This document shows positions 34,881 through 43,552 of a stretch of DNA of 64,000 nt, piece by piece (within the stretch, counting starts at the first letter, position 1; each line of letters opens with the position of its first letter). The stretch is from Pseudarthrobacter sulfonivorans. GTDB lineage: Bacteria > Actinomycetota > Actinomycetes > Actinomycetales > Micrococcaceae. The stretch is from positions 186,001 to 250,000 of the forward strand of contig NZ_JACXBW010000002.1 of the NCBI RefSeq assembly GCF_014712225.1, in the 5' to 3' direction. The position numbers and the translations under genes are program-made. The notes under the pieces were generated by a model. The model was given only the letters and a program-made list of their open reading frames with translations. It ran no database searches and was not told where the DNA came from.

Positions 34881-35059
34881 TTGGCCCTCACCTCGGCTGA
34901 CGGATGCAATCAAGCATGAACGTCCGGATCGAGACCCGCTTGTTGAGGCTGTGGGATGGTGCCGGTGGGTCAGCCGGGAACTAGAGCAAGTAAGACGGAT
35001 GAAACGATAGCTGGAACGGCGGCATCGTTGGAGCCCAAACGAGATCTAGCTTCCCGCTC

Positions 35060-35560
35060 TCGTCAGTAGATGCGCATCCGCCCAGTCCCGTTCCGTCACT
35101 GGGCTGGCTCTCCACCGGTAATAGCCTTGCTTGCTGAATTTCAACACCCTGCAGGTCACCGCCACGGGAACACCGTCGGCGGCAAGATCTGTGACCAGCG
35201 GGTATGTCATTTTGGGTTGATGTCCCTTGCCAGATAGGCAGCAGCCCGGCGCAGAATTTCATTCTCTTGCTCCAACAGGCGGTTGCGCTTCTTCAGCTCC
35301 CGCATTTCGGCCGACTCCGCCGCTGCCGGACGGGCCCCCGAATCCTTACGTTCGGCGATGGCAATCCAGCGCTTCAGCGTCGTGACTGAAAGCCCGAAAT
35401 CCTTTGCAATCTGAGCCAGCGGCGCCTCGCTCTTTCGGGCCACATCTATAACATCCTGGCGGAACTCCGCCCCATAAGCCGTCGGCATGGTCAACATCCT
35501 TCCACGAGCACAAGCTCGCTAGGTCAAGGAGTCAACAAAACCGGGGGGAGTCCCCCTCTA
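35060..35560 (-). mobile_element. Partial IS3-family insertion sequence: intact orfA, truncated orfB
   Basis: orfA (35207-35485, from MPTAYGAEFRQDVIDVARKS) has an HTH (LAQIAKDFGLSVTTLKRWIA) and a leucine-zipper-like tail (ELKKRNRLLEQENEILRRAA), ending NPK. orfB starts in an ATGA overlap at 35209 (MTYPLVTDLAADGVPVAVTC, YYRWRASPVTERDWADAHLL) and stops at about 35063, before the DDE integrase domain. The left end lies around 35545-35560 (CCCCCGGTTTTGTTGACTCC on the minus strand), where it cuts a mug-type gene. The element cannot transpose by itself. Confidence 0.75.
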
Positions 35561-35912
35561 AGCTGGTGAACGCCACGAATCGAGGACCGTACTCACCAAG
35601 GACGCTGATAAGTCCGGGGACGTCGTACTTCGCATGAAGTCCCTGATCATTTGACTGGCTCATTCCCCGCACCAGATCAGTCACTCCCAGCCCACGCCAA
35701 ATAAGTTCCCGGTCCCGCTTGGGAGTGAGCAATTCACTGGTGAGGCCACTCTGGTAGAGCAGATTCCAGAAGTCATTGCCCGGACCAGCGTAGTAGTGAC
35801 CTCGACTCTCAGAATCTTCCGATGCTGCCGTTCCGCAGAGCACCACTGCCAGGCCAGGGGCAAGGATAGATGGAAGTCCACCCCCGCGCCTAGTCTCACT
35901 AGTATTCGGCAC
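35532..35912 (-). pseudogene. mug: Mismatch-specific uracil-DNA glycosylase, 3'-truncated by IS3
   Basis: Reading from a likely GTG at 35912: LAVVLCGTAASEDSESRGHY, YAGPGNDFWNLLYQSGLTSE and RELIWRGLGVTDLVRGMSQS. The CGTAAS and GPGN-FW motifs belong to the Mug/TDG branch of uracil-DNA glycosylases. Homology ends at AFTSL near 35565 and the last residues are IS sequence, so the C-terminal part of the fold is lost. An open frame extends upstream to 36062 but overlaps the preceding gene on the same strand. Confidence 0.65.
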
Positions 35913-35937
35913 GTTGTTACGCGCGTCTTCGCGCTGG

Positions 35938-36423
35938 TCAGCGCACCACATATGAAAAGACCTTTTCGCGCTGCCGCGGTTTGTCGTCTTCGTACCAGCG
36001 GATTCGAAGTTGATAGCGGCCCATCTTGGCCAATGCGACGGCGTCGCTAGCTGGTTTCCCAATGTTAACTGGCGAAGCGACTACCGAGTTGAAAGGCATC
36101 TCGTCTATGAGGTTGATGTAGGTGTACAGGTTCTCTTTAGGAAGGTCGAGCTTTCCCTTTGGGGATGCCAGCTGTCGCCACTTGCCTGAAGGGCCTTGAA
36201 CCGAGCACTCCACGCCTTGGACGGAAGCATTGCTGCCACGTACGGCCCATCGGAGGCTAACAACAGGGATCCGCGTATTCCCGATCTTTTCGGTTCCCCG
36301 TTTCCAAGTCGGAGGAGTCCAATGCGTGACACTACGTCGCCGCAGCAGCGGAGGTACGCCTAAGGCTGCGGTAATAGCGATGCCGGCAAGTGCCAGCAAG
36401 ATACCGAGAGTAGTGGGGTCCAT
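35938..36423 (-). CDS. Hypothetical protein with one N-terminal membrane segment
   Basis: 161 aa from the ATG at 36423, chosen because a clean membrane anchor begins there (LGILLALAGIAITAALGVPP) followed by positive residues (LLRRR). The rest looks like a small beta-rich cytoplasmic domain (RWAVRGSNASVQGVECSVQG, MGRYQLRIRWYEDDKPRQRE). No family is recognised. It ends just before the truncated mug gene on the same strand. Composition is A/T-richer than core genes here. Confidence 0.55.
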   Translation of the reverse strand: MDPTTLGILLALAGIAITAALGVPPLLRRRSVTHWTPPTWKRGTEKIGNTRIPVVSLRWAVRGSNASVQGVECSVQGPSGKWRQLASPKGKLDLPKENLYTYINLIDEMPFNSVVASPVNIGKPASDAVALAKMGRYQLRIRWYEDDKPRQREKVFSYVVR

Positions 36424-36631
36424 GGAACGGAGCCTAGCGCACGACAGCACCCCAGACGGGAGCATGTTAATCCCCACGCCCCGCAGATGCGCAGCAAAGG
36501 CTAATAGGCTTCCCGCACACAGATGGACGACGGGACCCAACTGACCGGCTGCACACAATCGCCAGGTCACCACCGATTCTGATCTCACCACCGGGCCCGG
36601 CGAATGTGCACAGCCTCCATTCGTTTGTCCC

Positions 36632-37150
36632 TCACTCCGAGGCTGCTCTTTCCCAGATAGAAACGACTTCGTCTCGGTACGCCTTGCCTTTGGTCACGAA
36701 GCGCCCACTTTGCGCCAGTTTGGCGGCGTAGGTGCGAAGCTGAGTAACCTCATCCCATTTGAAACCAGCCGCGAATGCGCCGGCCTCAAGCGTAGGTTCG
36801 TTCACGACATAGCCAGCTTCAAGGAGCTTCCGCAGTGCGTCGATGGCGAAATCCTTGCCGTAGCCGTGACTGATACCGTCCGATGAGTTCCAGGAGTTAG
36901 CGACGGATTTGAGCGCCTGCTGTACTACGGGATTAAGCGGAGCCGCTACCTCACTGGGGCAGAATCGAAGGCTGTCCTCCGCTGATAGCCAGCCTTCGAA
37001 CGTTCGGTCCGCATTCCAGAGGATGACTAGTACGCGGTCAGCGTCCTGATAGATAACGCCATCGGCAATCTCCTGCATCTGGGACGGCTCCGGATGGACC
37101 AGGAACTTTTTGGGCTGTTCAGTCTCTGTGAAGCGAATGAGCTGGTGCAA
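36632..37150 (-). CDS. Hypothetical protein, N-terminus uncertain
   Basis: 172 aa if read from 37150. The frame stays open and protein-like upstream to 37275 (DASAKLFADFLGRGGEVQLV and LPDRETGEGDAEATREL), but no ATG, GTG or good TTG occurs there after the TGA at 37276-37278, so the gene may be 5'-truncated or frameshifted. The visible part (HPEPSQMQEIADGVIYQDAD, RVLVILWNADRTFEGWLSAE) is not recognised. It is divergent from the DUF262-HNH gene. Confidence 0.45.
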   Translation of the reverse strand: MHQLIRFTETEQPKKFLVHPEPSQMQEIADGVIYQDADRVLVILWNADRTFEGWLSAEDSLRFCPSEVAAPLNPVVQQALKSVANSWNSSDGISHGYGKDFAIDALRKLLEAGYVVNEPTLEAGAFAAGFKWDEVTQLRTYAAKLAQSGRFVTKGKAYRDEVVSIWERAASE

Positions 37151-37434
37151 CTCGCGGGTTGCCTCAGCGTCTCCTTCACCTGTCTCCCGGTCGGGGAGAA
37201 CTAGCTGAACCTCGCCGCCTCTGCCGAGGAAATCTGCAAAAAGTTTTGCTGAAGCGTCCTGGCCAATAGTCTTTGCTCAGTCAGTTCTGGTGATGTGTGC
37301 CCACCGTGTCATGAGAATAGCGTCGCATGCACCACAGACAAATAGCGGTCCAACGTGTGCTCACGAAACGCCGGCATCGGCGATTCGGCTACTGTGGGTG
37401 CAGCGAGATGTCGACGATGTGAAGGGTGGCAGCA

Positions 37435-38835
37435 GTGACGACTGGGGCGAGTGAAATCAGGGTTGACGCGTGGCAGGTTTCCGCATTTGAGCAGGCGCGG
37501 TCGTCAGGGACTCTAATCGTCTCACCTGAGTACCAGCGGCGCCCAGTATGGGCACCCAAGGACCAGATGCTGCTAATCGACTCGATCGCTCGGGGTGTCC
37601 CCATCGGTGCGATCACGCTGTACGTCGACTCCTCGCAGGGATACGACGTCTACGAAGTCATTGATGGAAAGCAGAGGCTGACTTCGCTCCTGAACTTCCT
37701 CGGTGACAAGCTCACGATCAAAACTTCGTACATCGAAAAGGCTGGTCTCGACGACGACGAATTCGACGTTGCGAACGATGAGGTTACGGTTAACTACCAC
37801 GATCGGCTGTACTCCGACTTGGGGATCCAGTACAAAATGAGGCTGGGGCAGTACCAGATCCCGATTTTCCTTGTGCGGGGCGATCGATCGGCCGCTATTA
37901 GATCCTTTGCCCGCATGAACCGAAGCACTTACGCTTTGAAGCCCCAAGAGATCCGAAATGCCTTCTTCACGGGCACCGCTTTCCTCCAAACGGTCATCGA
38001 CTACATCAACGACCTTGATTTAGCCGCCTTCGGTGAGAGCGGCACGTCGGCGTCTTCGCTTCTCGTCAAGATGGGCGGGATCTCGGCCGGATCGTGGGAC
38101 CGCATGCAGGACCTACAGCTGATCTCTGAACTGCTGGTCCTGGTGCTCCACGACGTGCAGCACCGACGCGACTCGCTCGACGAGTTCTACGGCCTATACC
38201 GGGATCCGAAGGGTGACGCTGCGAAGAAGCTGGCCGAAGGGACCAAGCGGCTCCGCGCAATCCTCCTGCAGATCTGGCAACTGGCCCAAGAGACCAGTCT
38301 GCAGGCATACCACTTTCCTTCGTCCTGCGAGCACGACCTCTACGGGTTGGTGGGCGCACTACACGTGCGTGGGCCCCTGAGTAAGCCACAGATGGACAGA
38401 CTGGGCAAGGAGTTGATTGACGTGGTGTCGGCATTTCGCTCCGAGACCGAAAAGTACGTGGATAAGGTCCGCAAGGGCGAGACTCCTTCGCCTGGGGAAT
38501 TCGAACCCCTCGTGGAGCAGTACGGTCGTGGGTTCCTGGGCGGGCAGACCAACTCGAAGGCCCGCCGTCAGGAGCGCATAGATGTCTGGGTCGAAGTTAT
38601 CAACGGCATGGTATCGACGCTCGACGGCAAGTCCGCCTTCACCGAAACACAACGCCGCCTAATCTGGGCGCATTCGGCCGACAAGATTTGTGCTAGGTGC
38701 GGCGAGGTTGTCGAATGGGACGAATTCCACGCCGGGCATAAATTGGCCTGGTCGCTGGGCGGGCGGACCGTGGTCGAGAACGGCCAAGCCGAACACGCGG
38801 CGTGCAACGTGTCTGCTGGTGCCACCGGCGCGTGA
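37435..38835 (+). CDS. DUF262 protein with C-terminal HNH nuclease domain
   Basis: 466 aa from a GTG at 37435 after AAGGGTGG; an in-frame GTG at 37426 is possible. The DUF262 domain has VSPEYQRRPVWAPKDQMLLI and YEVIDGKQRLTSLLNFLGD. The C-terminus has a zinc-knuckle HNH: CARCGEVVEWDEFHAGHKLA, then GGRTVVENGQAEHAACN. The combination of a nucleotide-sensing DUF262 with an HNH nuclease suggests a single-gene restriction-like defence protein. It is a different architecture from the twin DUF262 genes at 19.6-23.6 kb. It stands alone with no co-directional neighbour nearby. Confidence 0.8.
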   Translation: MTTGASEIRVDAWQVSAFEQARSSGTLIVSPEYQRRPVWAPKDQMLLIDSIARGVPIGAITLYVDSSQGYDVYEVIDGKQRLTSLLNFLGDKLTIKTSYIEKAGLDDDEFDVANDEVTVNYHDRLYSDLGIQYKMRLGQYQIPIFLVRGDRSAAIRSFARMNRSTYALKPQEIRNAFFTGTAFLQTVIDYINDLDLAAFGESGTSASSLLVKMGGISAGSWDRMQDLQLISELLVLVLHDVQHRRDSLDEFYGLYRDPKGDAAKKLAEGTKRLRAILLQIWQLAQETSLQAYHFPSSCEHDLYGLVGALHVRGPLSKPQMDRLGKELIDVVSAFRSETEKYVDKVRKGETPSPGEFEPLVEQYGRGFLGGQTNSKARRQERIDVWVEVINGMVSTLDGKSAFTETQRRLIWAHSADKICARCGEVVEWDEFHAGHKLAWSLGGRTVVENGQAEHAACNVSAGATGA

Positions 38836-39384
38836 CCTTCGGGGCTCGTGAGGCCGTGGGAGGTGCTCCACTCTATAGGGGGCTACGGGCATCAGGACCT
38901 TGCGGGGCCCTCCGATTTTTGTGGGCTCGAGGCCGGCCCAAGGTCAGGGTTCGGCGTGAAGCGCTTCTTGGAGGAGCGCGGATGTCGGTGGCGAAGTGGT
39001 CTGGGTCGGCCCGGGTCGTGGGGTCGGACAACGGATGTTCTGTTTCAGGATGGTTTGGGCGGAGGCTTGGAACTGGGTCAGGTCTACGAGGTCACGTCCC
39101 GAAGAGGGGTGCGCAGTGCACCCACTATCACTATGTGGTGCAACTTTTGATGAATCCGAGCGATCACATGCCCAAGGCCACGACAGAGACTCCTTCCACC
39201 GCTGAAGATCTTTGCGAATAATGCAGTAGCCGCTCCCTGCTACACGGACCCGCGCTTCGGCTGTACCTACCGCCTTAGCAGTATCAGAGCTGCCCTCTCC
39301 GCCGCGTCGCCCCTTACGGCCGTCCCGTCGCACCCTCAGACGTCGAATAGTGCACTTCCTGATATGCGCACCTACCAGTAGAGC
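38836..39384. other. Intergenic stretch without recognisable gene
   Basis: Several overlapping open frames exist on both strands, none with recognisable content or a convincing start site. The plus-strand frame ending at 39150 (LGGGLELGQVYEVTSRRGV) is the most protein-like but unsupported. Confidence 0.35.
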
Positions 39385-39662
39385 TGCTGGGCCCCTACTC
39401 TGCCTGGCTGGAGGTGTACAGCATCGACGAGGCTTTCCTCGGCGTCAAAGGCACGTCGGCCGAACTCCTCGCGCTGGGCCGGGCGATGAAGAGCGGTCCG
39501 GCGGAACGTCGGAGTCCCGGTCTGCGTGGGGATCGCCGCCACGAAGACTCTGGCGAAACTGGCGAACAAGTGGGCGAAGAACAACCCCGGCTTCGGCGGG
39601 GTCTGCCACTGGGACTCCGTCCCCGCCACCGACCGGGAATCCCTGATGGGCCTCGGCCCGCC
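39385..39662 (+). pseudogene. umuC: UmuC / Y-family DNA polymerase fragment, frameshifted
   Basis: The plus strand reads SAWLEVYSIDEAFLGVKGTS and AELLALGRAMK, then, two frames over, GIAATKTLAKLANKWAKNNP and GFGGVCHWDSVPATDRESLM. These are consecutive parts of the Y-family polymerase palm domain, including the catalytic SIDE motif. About 90 of more than 400 codons remain; a shift near 39510 separates the two parts, and homology stops at about 39662. Confidence 0.7.
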
Positions 39663-39766
39663 ACTTGCATTCCGACATGTGAGATTGGTTGCAGCGGTCT
39701 CGGGCTCCCAACTGCCCAGCTGGACTCGTCAAGTTCACTGCCTCGTAGCTGCCGAAGTTGTCGCAC

Positions 39767-40297
39767 CTACATGCCCATGTCGGGGTCTGTCTGCGCTGCC
39801 TTCTTACGCCTATACCACTGAACCCCCTTGTAGGCGCCATAGCTGGCGCCTACGATTACCACGATGCCGGCAATGACGAGCCACACCTTTTGCGGATCGA
39901 TCTCGTGCTCGACCATGGCCGCTTCCTTGCTCTTCTGGAATGCTTGGAAGTGCGCCTCCGCCTGGGCCTGCGCGACCTTCCTTGCGGCGCTCAGCGCTTC
40001 CTTGCGCACCAAGATGTCCTCGCGCACCTCCGCGAGCCTTTCAGGCGCGGAGTCGAGAACTTCGGTGATGTTGGGAGCAAAGTGCGTCGTCTCCCAGAAC
40101 CGGTGCGTGAATCCGCCGTATCCATTGTCGTGGACCTGTTGAACCCCGAACTCCTTGCCCTTTGGCGTAAGGCCGTACGCACCTGGTTCGCCGTAGAGGA
40201 ACCCCTGGTTCTTCAGCAGACAATTGACTTCCACGGCGGTCGCACCGATTTGCTTGCCGATGCCTCGTGCGGATAATCCATGAGCATGGTTGTCCAT
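39767..40297 (-). CDS. Hypothetical DNA-binding-like protein with C-terminal membrane anchor
   Basis: 176 aa from the ATG at 40297, with AGGAAGGA 8-9 bases upstream. The N-terminal 60 residues look like a winged helix similar to phage antirepressor C-domains (SARGIGKQIGATAVEVNCLL, KNQGFLYGEPGAYGLTPKGK). A helical coiled-coil-like stretch follows (EREDILVRKEALSAARKVAQ region), then one membrane segment (VWLVIAGIVVIVGASYGAYK) and a basic tail. It is divergent from the XRE-glycine zipper gene with a 94-base gap that holds TATAC/GTATA-type dyads, so the two are probably co-regulated partners. Function unknown. Confidence 0.6.
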   Translation of the reverse strand: MDNHAHGLSARGIGKQIGATAVEVNCLLKNQGFLYGEPGAYGLTPKGKEFGVQQVHDNGYGGFTHRFWETTHFAPNITEVLDSAPERLAEVREDILVRKEALSAARKVAQAQAEAHFQAFQKSKEAAMVEHEIDPQKVWLVIAGIVVIVGASYGAYKGVQWYRRKKAAQTDPDMGM

Positions 40298-40391
40298 GAG
40301 CTTGGTTCCTTCCTGATCTAGAATGCGTATATACGAGTACACATCTATGTATGAGTTGAACCTATACAAGTATCAGTAAGGTGTCAAAGCT

Positions 40392-41669
40392 ATGGGCAAT
40401 CGATCCGCAGGCGAAGTCCTTGCCGAGGCGCGCAAGAGCCTTGGCTGGAGTCAAGCAAAGCTCGCCGAAACTCTTGGCTTCAGCACCGTCCTGATTTCGA
40501 AGATCGAAAGCGGCGCGCGCGCCCCGTCTGAAGCGTTCATCCAGGCTCTGTCGTCTCATCTGCCCGAGAAGGCGAGGGCCGTCCAGGAAGCTGCAAGCTC
40601 CGAGGCGCATTCGGACAAGCGCAAAAGCGCGAGCCTGAAGGTCGTAGACGCGATGAAGCTTGCGAAGAAGAACGGCGAACGAGCCAACCGACTCAAGGCG
40701 CGGGCAGAGAACGATAAACACGTGGCCGATGAGATCGCGCAACTTCTCGTCGAGAATGTCAAAGAGTTTGACCGCGAAGTGGTCGATCCATTCTCTCGAC
40801 TTCTGACACGCGTTGCCGACCTGCCGGAAGATGTGATCGTGCACGCGGACGTTCAGCCCTCGCACGCGAACCGGGAGTTCTCTGACGCACTCAACGACGC
40901 GCAGTTGAAGACCAGCAAGAGCATCTTCGCACTGCTGGGCGCCGGCGTTCTCGGGAGTGGCGCCGGTGCAGCGGTTGGAGCCGGAGCTGCAACTGCCACG
41001 TACATGACGGTCGCGAGCATCGCTACCGCGTCCACGGGTGCGGCGATCTCAAGCTTGTCTGGTGCTGCCGCCACATCGGCGACTCTCGCCGCAATCGGGG
41101 GAGGCAGCTTGGCCGCGGGCGGCTTGGGGATCGCGGGTGGAACCGCGCTGCTCACCGGGCTTGTGGCGTTGCCGGTGATCGCGGCGGTTGCGGGTGCTGT
41201 ATTGGCGAGTGGCGGACGCATCCTGGAGAAGCAGAAGTTGGTCGAGCAGAAGATCCAACAAGCGGAGACTGACTTTAAGGCGAATGAGGTCATCGTGCGC
41301 AGGTTCGTGACTCGCGCGAGGAGGATCAACGAGATCTTGACGGTGGCACTACTCGCTGCGAGCAACCACCGACGCACCATAGAGCGCGCGTTGCCTGATC
41401 AAGGCGATGTTTCATGGTCTGAACTTGATCCTTCAAAGCAGGCTTCAGTGCGGCGCGTGGCGGAAATCGTCTTGGCGTGCCTGACGGTGCTCGCGCTGCC
41501 AATCGGCATGAACCTGAAGCAGGGCGCACCGAAAGATGCCATTTACGCCGAGATCGTCGATGAGAACTCCGTTCCTCAAATCGCGCCCGAACTGGAAGCG
41601 GGCCGCGAGCTTGAACACGAGTTCATCGACTTCGCAATTGAACAGTCCTTCAGCCAAGTCGCCCGATAA
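40392..41669 (+). CDS. XRE-family HTH protein with long glycine-zipper membrane region
   Basis: 425 aa. Residues about 5-60 are a Cro/C1-type HTH (LAEARKSLGWSQAKLAETLG, FSTVLISKIESGARAPSE). A charged helical part follows to about 175. Residues about 178-275 are a long run of Gly/Ala-rich hydrophobic sequence (GAGVLGSGAGAAVGAGAAT, GGGSLAAGGLGIAGGTALLT) that could form two or more inserted helices, then a helical C-terminal domain. A DNA-binding domain joined to a pore- or membrane-like segment is unusual for a plain repressor. Its neighbour on the other strand also combines a winged helix with a membrane anchor. ATG follows AAGGTG. Confidence 0.65.
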   Translation: MGNRSAGEVLAEARKSLGWSQAKLAETLGFSTVLISKIESGARAPSEAFIQALSSHLPEKARAVQEAASSEAHSDKRKSASLKVVDAMKLAKKNGERANRLKARAENDKHVADEIAQLLVENVKEFDREVVDPFSRLLTRVADLPEDVIVHADVQPSHANREFSDALNDAQLKTSKSIFALLGAGVLGSGAGAAVGAGAATATYMTVASIATASTGAAISSLSGAAATSATLAAIGGGSLAAGGLGIAGGTALLTGLVALPVIAAVAGAVLASGGRILEKQKLVEQKIQQAETDFKANEVIVRRFVTRARRINEILTVALLAASNHRRTIERALPDQGDVSWSELDPSKQASVRRVAEIVLACLTVLALPIGMNLKQGAPKDAIYAEIVDENSVPQIAPELEAGRELEHEFIDFAIEQSFSQVAR

Positions 41670-41999
41670 AACATTCGCTTGAGCACCGCCCGCTGAGCGT
41701 TCCGGCTGAGGGCGGCCGACTCCTTTCTCCTAGCCCGACTCGGTGTCTCGAAACCTCTGCGCCTCGAAACCCTTGGGGTTACGAGACCGGGCGTAGGAGG
41801 CTCAAGTTGGATAGCGTCTTTGAACGATATATCGGGCCGGGGTCCTTCGGCGCAGCAGAATGACAAGCCCACGTGGCCCCGAGTTCACTCCCCTGGTCTG
41901 GTTACGCGAGGCGACATAAGTCTTGAAGCAATGCCCGGCGCTAACTGAAAAAGTAAGATATTTGACGCCAAGGATTTGCTAGGTGTCGCAGACAGGACG
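41670..41999. other. Intergenic stretch without recognisable gene
   Basis: No convincing open frame or RNA gene. An imperfect inverted repeat lies around 41750-41790 (CTCGAAACCCTTGGGGTTAC), which might end transcription of the XRE gene. Confidence 0.3.
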
Positions 42000-42224
42000 T
42001 TACTTCCCAGAACCGGTCGGCATGGATACCAACGCAGCGACACCCTTGTCTAGACTCCCGTGTGCAATTATGGCCCCTAGTGCGCCGATCGGTGGGGGAC
42101 GCCACCATTGGGGCTCCGGAAAGTTCAGCAACGCAAAGCGGTTCCTGTGTTCTTCGTAGTGCGACTGCCCCATGCATTCACTCCTCCTGCCGTGGAAAGG
42201 GTCCGCTCGCTCGCCCCGTCCCAC
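42000..42224 (-). pseudogene. N-terminal fragment of a DEAD/DEAH-type helicase
   Basis: The minus strand encodes NFPEPQWWRPPPIGALGAII and AHGSLDKGVAALVSMPTGSG followed by Lys and a stop. RP-Q-GALHAI-AH and PTGSGKT are the Q-like motif and Walker A motif of SF2 helicases of restriction or defence type. The frame ends directly after the Walker A lysine, and nothing downstream continues the domain. Confidence 0.5.
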
Positions 42225-42354
42225 AATAGAGCACGGGGAAACTCATGCTGCTTTGAGCGGAGCAGGTGCCTCCCTCTCAGCCATCGGAGGTGACCGACGC
42301 CGCCTTGGACGTTGATCTCGGACGACACCACGGAGCGGTTCCGACAGCGCCGGT

Positions 42355-42660
42355 CCCGCCGCGTTCCAGGCGTACTACGAGAACATGCCGCTGCGGGCCT
42401 GGTCCGCGCCGGCCAGGTTCGACATGAAGATCTACCGCACCATCCAGTGGGGCCAGCTGGCCAACTTCCACATGATGGACACCCGGCAGTACCGCGACGA
42501 CCAGCTTGCCGGCAACGGCTGGAAGAAAATCGTGGCCGAAGGCCGAAGACCGCACCATCACCGGCGCCGAGCAGGAGAAGTGGCTGCTGGACGGCTTCCG
42601 CAACTCCACCAGCGTTGGGACATCCTGGGACAGCAGGTCTTCTTCCCCGAAAGGTCAGGA
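42355..42660 (+). pseudogene. phoD: PhoD-type alkaline phosphatase fragment (middle part), frameshifted
   Basis: The plus strand reads AAFQAYYENMPLRAWSAPAR and YRTIQWGQLANFHMMDTRQY, then shifts near 42540 to TITGAEQEKWLLDGFRNST and again near 42615 to WDILGQQVFFPERS. These are consecutive central parts of a PhoD protein. It lies 90 bases upstream of vsr; pieces of the PhoD C-terminus lie on the other side of vsr, which suggests the restriction genes entered at a phoD locus. Confidence 0.7.
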
Positions 42661-42749
42661 ACCGGGCACCCGAGATCGACGAACTTTAACGCTGACAGTC
42701 CGGTGCCGTTCACTATTGGCTATCGACCGGGCGAACCTAAAATAGGAAT

Positions 42750-43160
42750 ATGGCTGACTTCATGAGCCCTGAGCGACGAAGCGCCCACATGGCAAAAATA
42801 CGCTCCAAAGACACAAAACCAGAGCTGATGCTGCGGCGAATGCTACATCGCGCCGGGCTTCGGTACCGCCTCCACGATCGCCGATTGCCCGGAAAACCGG
42901 ACTTAGTATTCGCCGGGCGCAGGAAGGTCATCTTTGTCAACGGGTGCTTTTGGCATGGCCATGATTGTCCAGTGGGGTCACGCTTACCGAAAAGCAACAC
43001 GGAGTTCTGGGCAGACAAGCGACGGCGGAATCAGGAACGGGACGGCAGACAGCGCATCCAGTTAGTGGATCAGGGGTGGCGCTATCTCGACGTCTGGGAA
43101 TGCGAAATCCTAACCGACGCTGACCTCCTCCGCGACGTCAGGCTCTTTTTAGGTCATTGA
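42750..43160 (+). CDS. vsr: Very short patch repair endonuclease (Vsr)
   Basis: 136 aa. It shows the Vsr pattern: SPERRSAHMAKIRSKDTKPE, YRLHDRRLPGKPDLVFAGRR, VIFVNGCFWHGHDCPVGSRL and GWRYLDVWECEI. The Asp in GKPDLVF and the His in FWHGHDC are the catalytic and metal-site residues. Vsr nicks next to T:G mismatches that arise by deamination of 5-methylcytosine, so it protects the recognition sites of a C5 methyltransferase; that enzyme is encoded 1.1 kb downstream. The ATG at 42750 has AGGA very close; ATG 42762 is an alternative. Confidence 0.9.
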   Translation: MADFMSPERRSAHMAKIRSKDTKPELMLRRMLHRAGLRYRLHDRRLPGKPDLVFAGRRKVIFVNGCFWHGHDCPVGSRLPKSNTEFWADKRRRNQERDGRQRIQLVDQGWRYLDVWECEILTDADLLRDVRLFLGH

Positions 43161-43239
43161 AGTACGAGCGGGCCGATTTTCGACCGGCCTAGCCACCGAG
43201 GATTTTGTGATTCAACTTCCGGCATGCAGGTTTCGAAAG

Positions 43240-43360
43240 CTATAAGCCGCGACGCTCCGTTCTGGATCGCGAGGGCGGGCGACGGCTGGCGGCTGGCGCA
43301 CCCAGTCTCGTGACGTAGTTCAGTATCTGAAAGTCGGCGGTGAATGCATCCTTGCGGTGA
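43240..43360 (-). pseudogene. phoD: PhoD C-terminal fragment, inverted
   Basis: The minus strand reads KDAFTADFQILNYVTRLGAP, matching KDAVTADFRVLDYVRKPGSP of the 19090 fragment. It is followed by a frame-disturbed tail. The same part of the gene lies in opposite orientation at 43437-43552. Confidence 0.55.
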
Positions 43361-43436
43361 ATCAGTCGCGCACAACGATCACGTCCCCGGCCACGCTTCA
43401 GGTCAACGCTTGATCCGGTCATGCTTGAACGCGGGA

Positions 43437-43552
43437 CTGATGACCTATAACGACAACCACGGATACCTGAACACGAAGGTCATCAGCGACGCACCCGGCG
43501 GTAGCTTCCGCGCTCTGGCCTACGCCACGGCGCCTGAATGCCCCGTCACCTA
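43437..43552 (+). pseudogene. phoD: PhoD C-terminal fragment
   Basis: The plus strand reads LMTYNDNHGYLNTKVISDAP and GGSFRALAYATAPECPVT to a TAG at 43550-43552. It resembles LKFYNDNRGYVNTRITKDAV of the 19090 fragment but is more diverged, so it may derive from a different phoD paralogue. Confidence 0.5.

Noticed and set aside
38944..39333. 129-codon minus-strand open frame after the DUF262-HNH gene
   Set aside because: No start signal and a low-complexity N-terminus; no similarity recognised.
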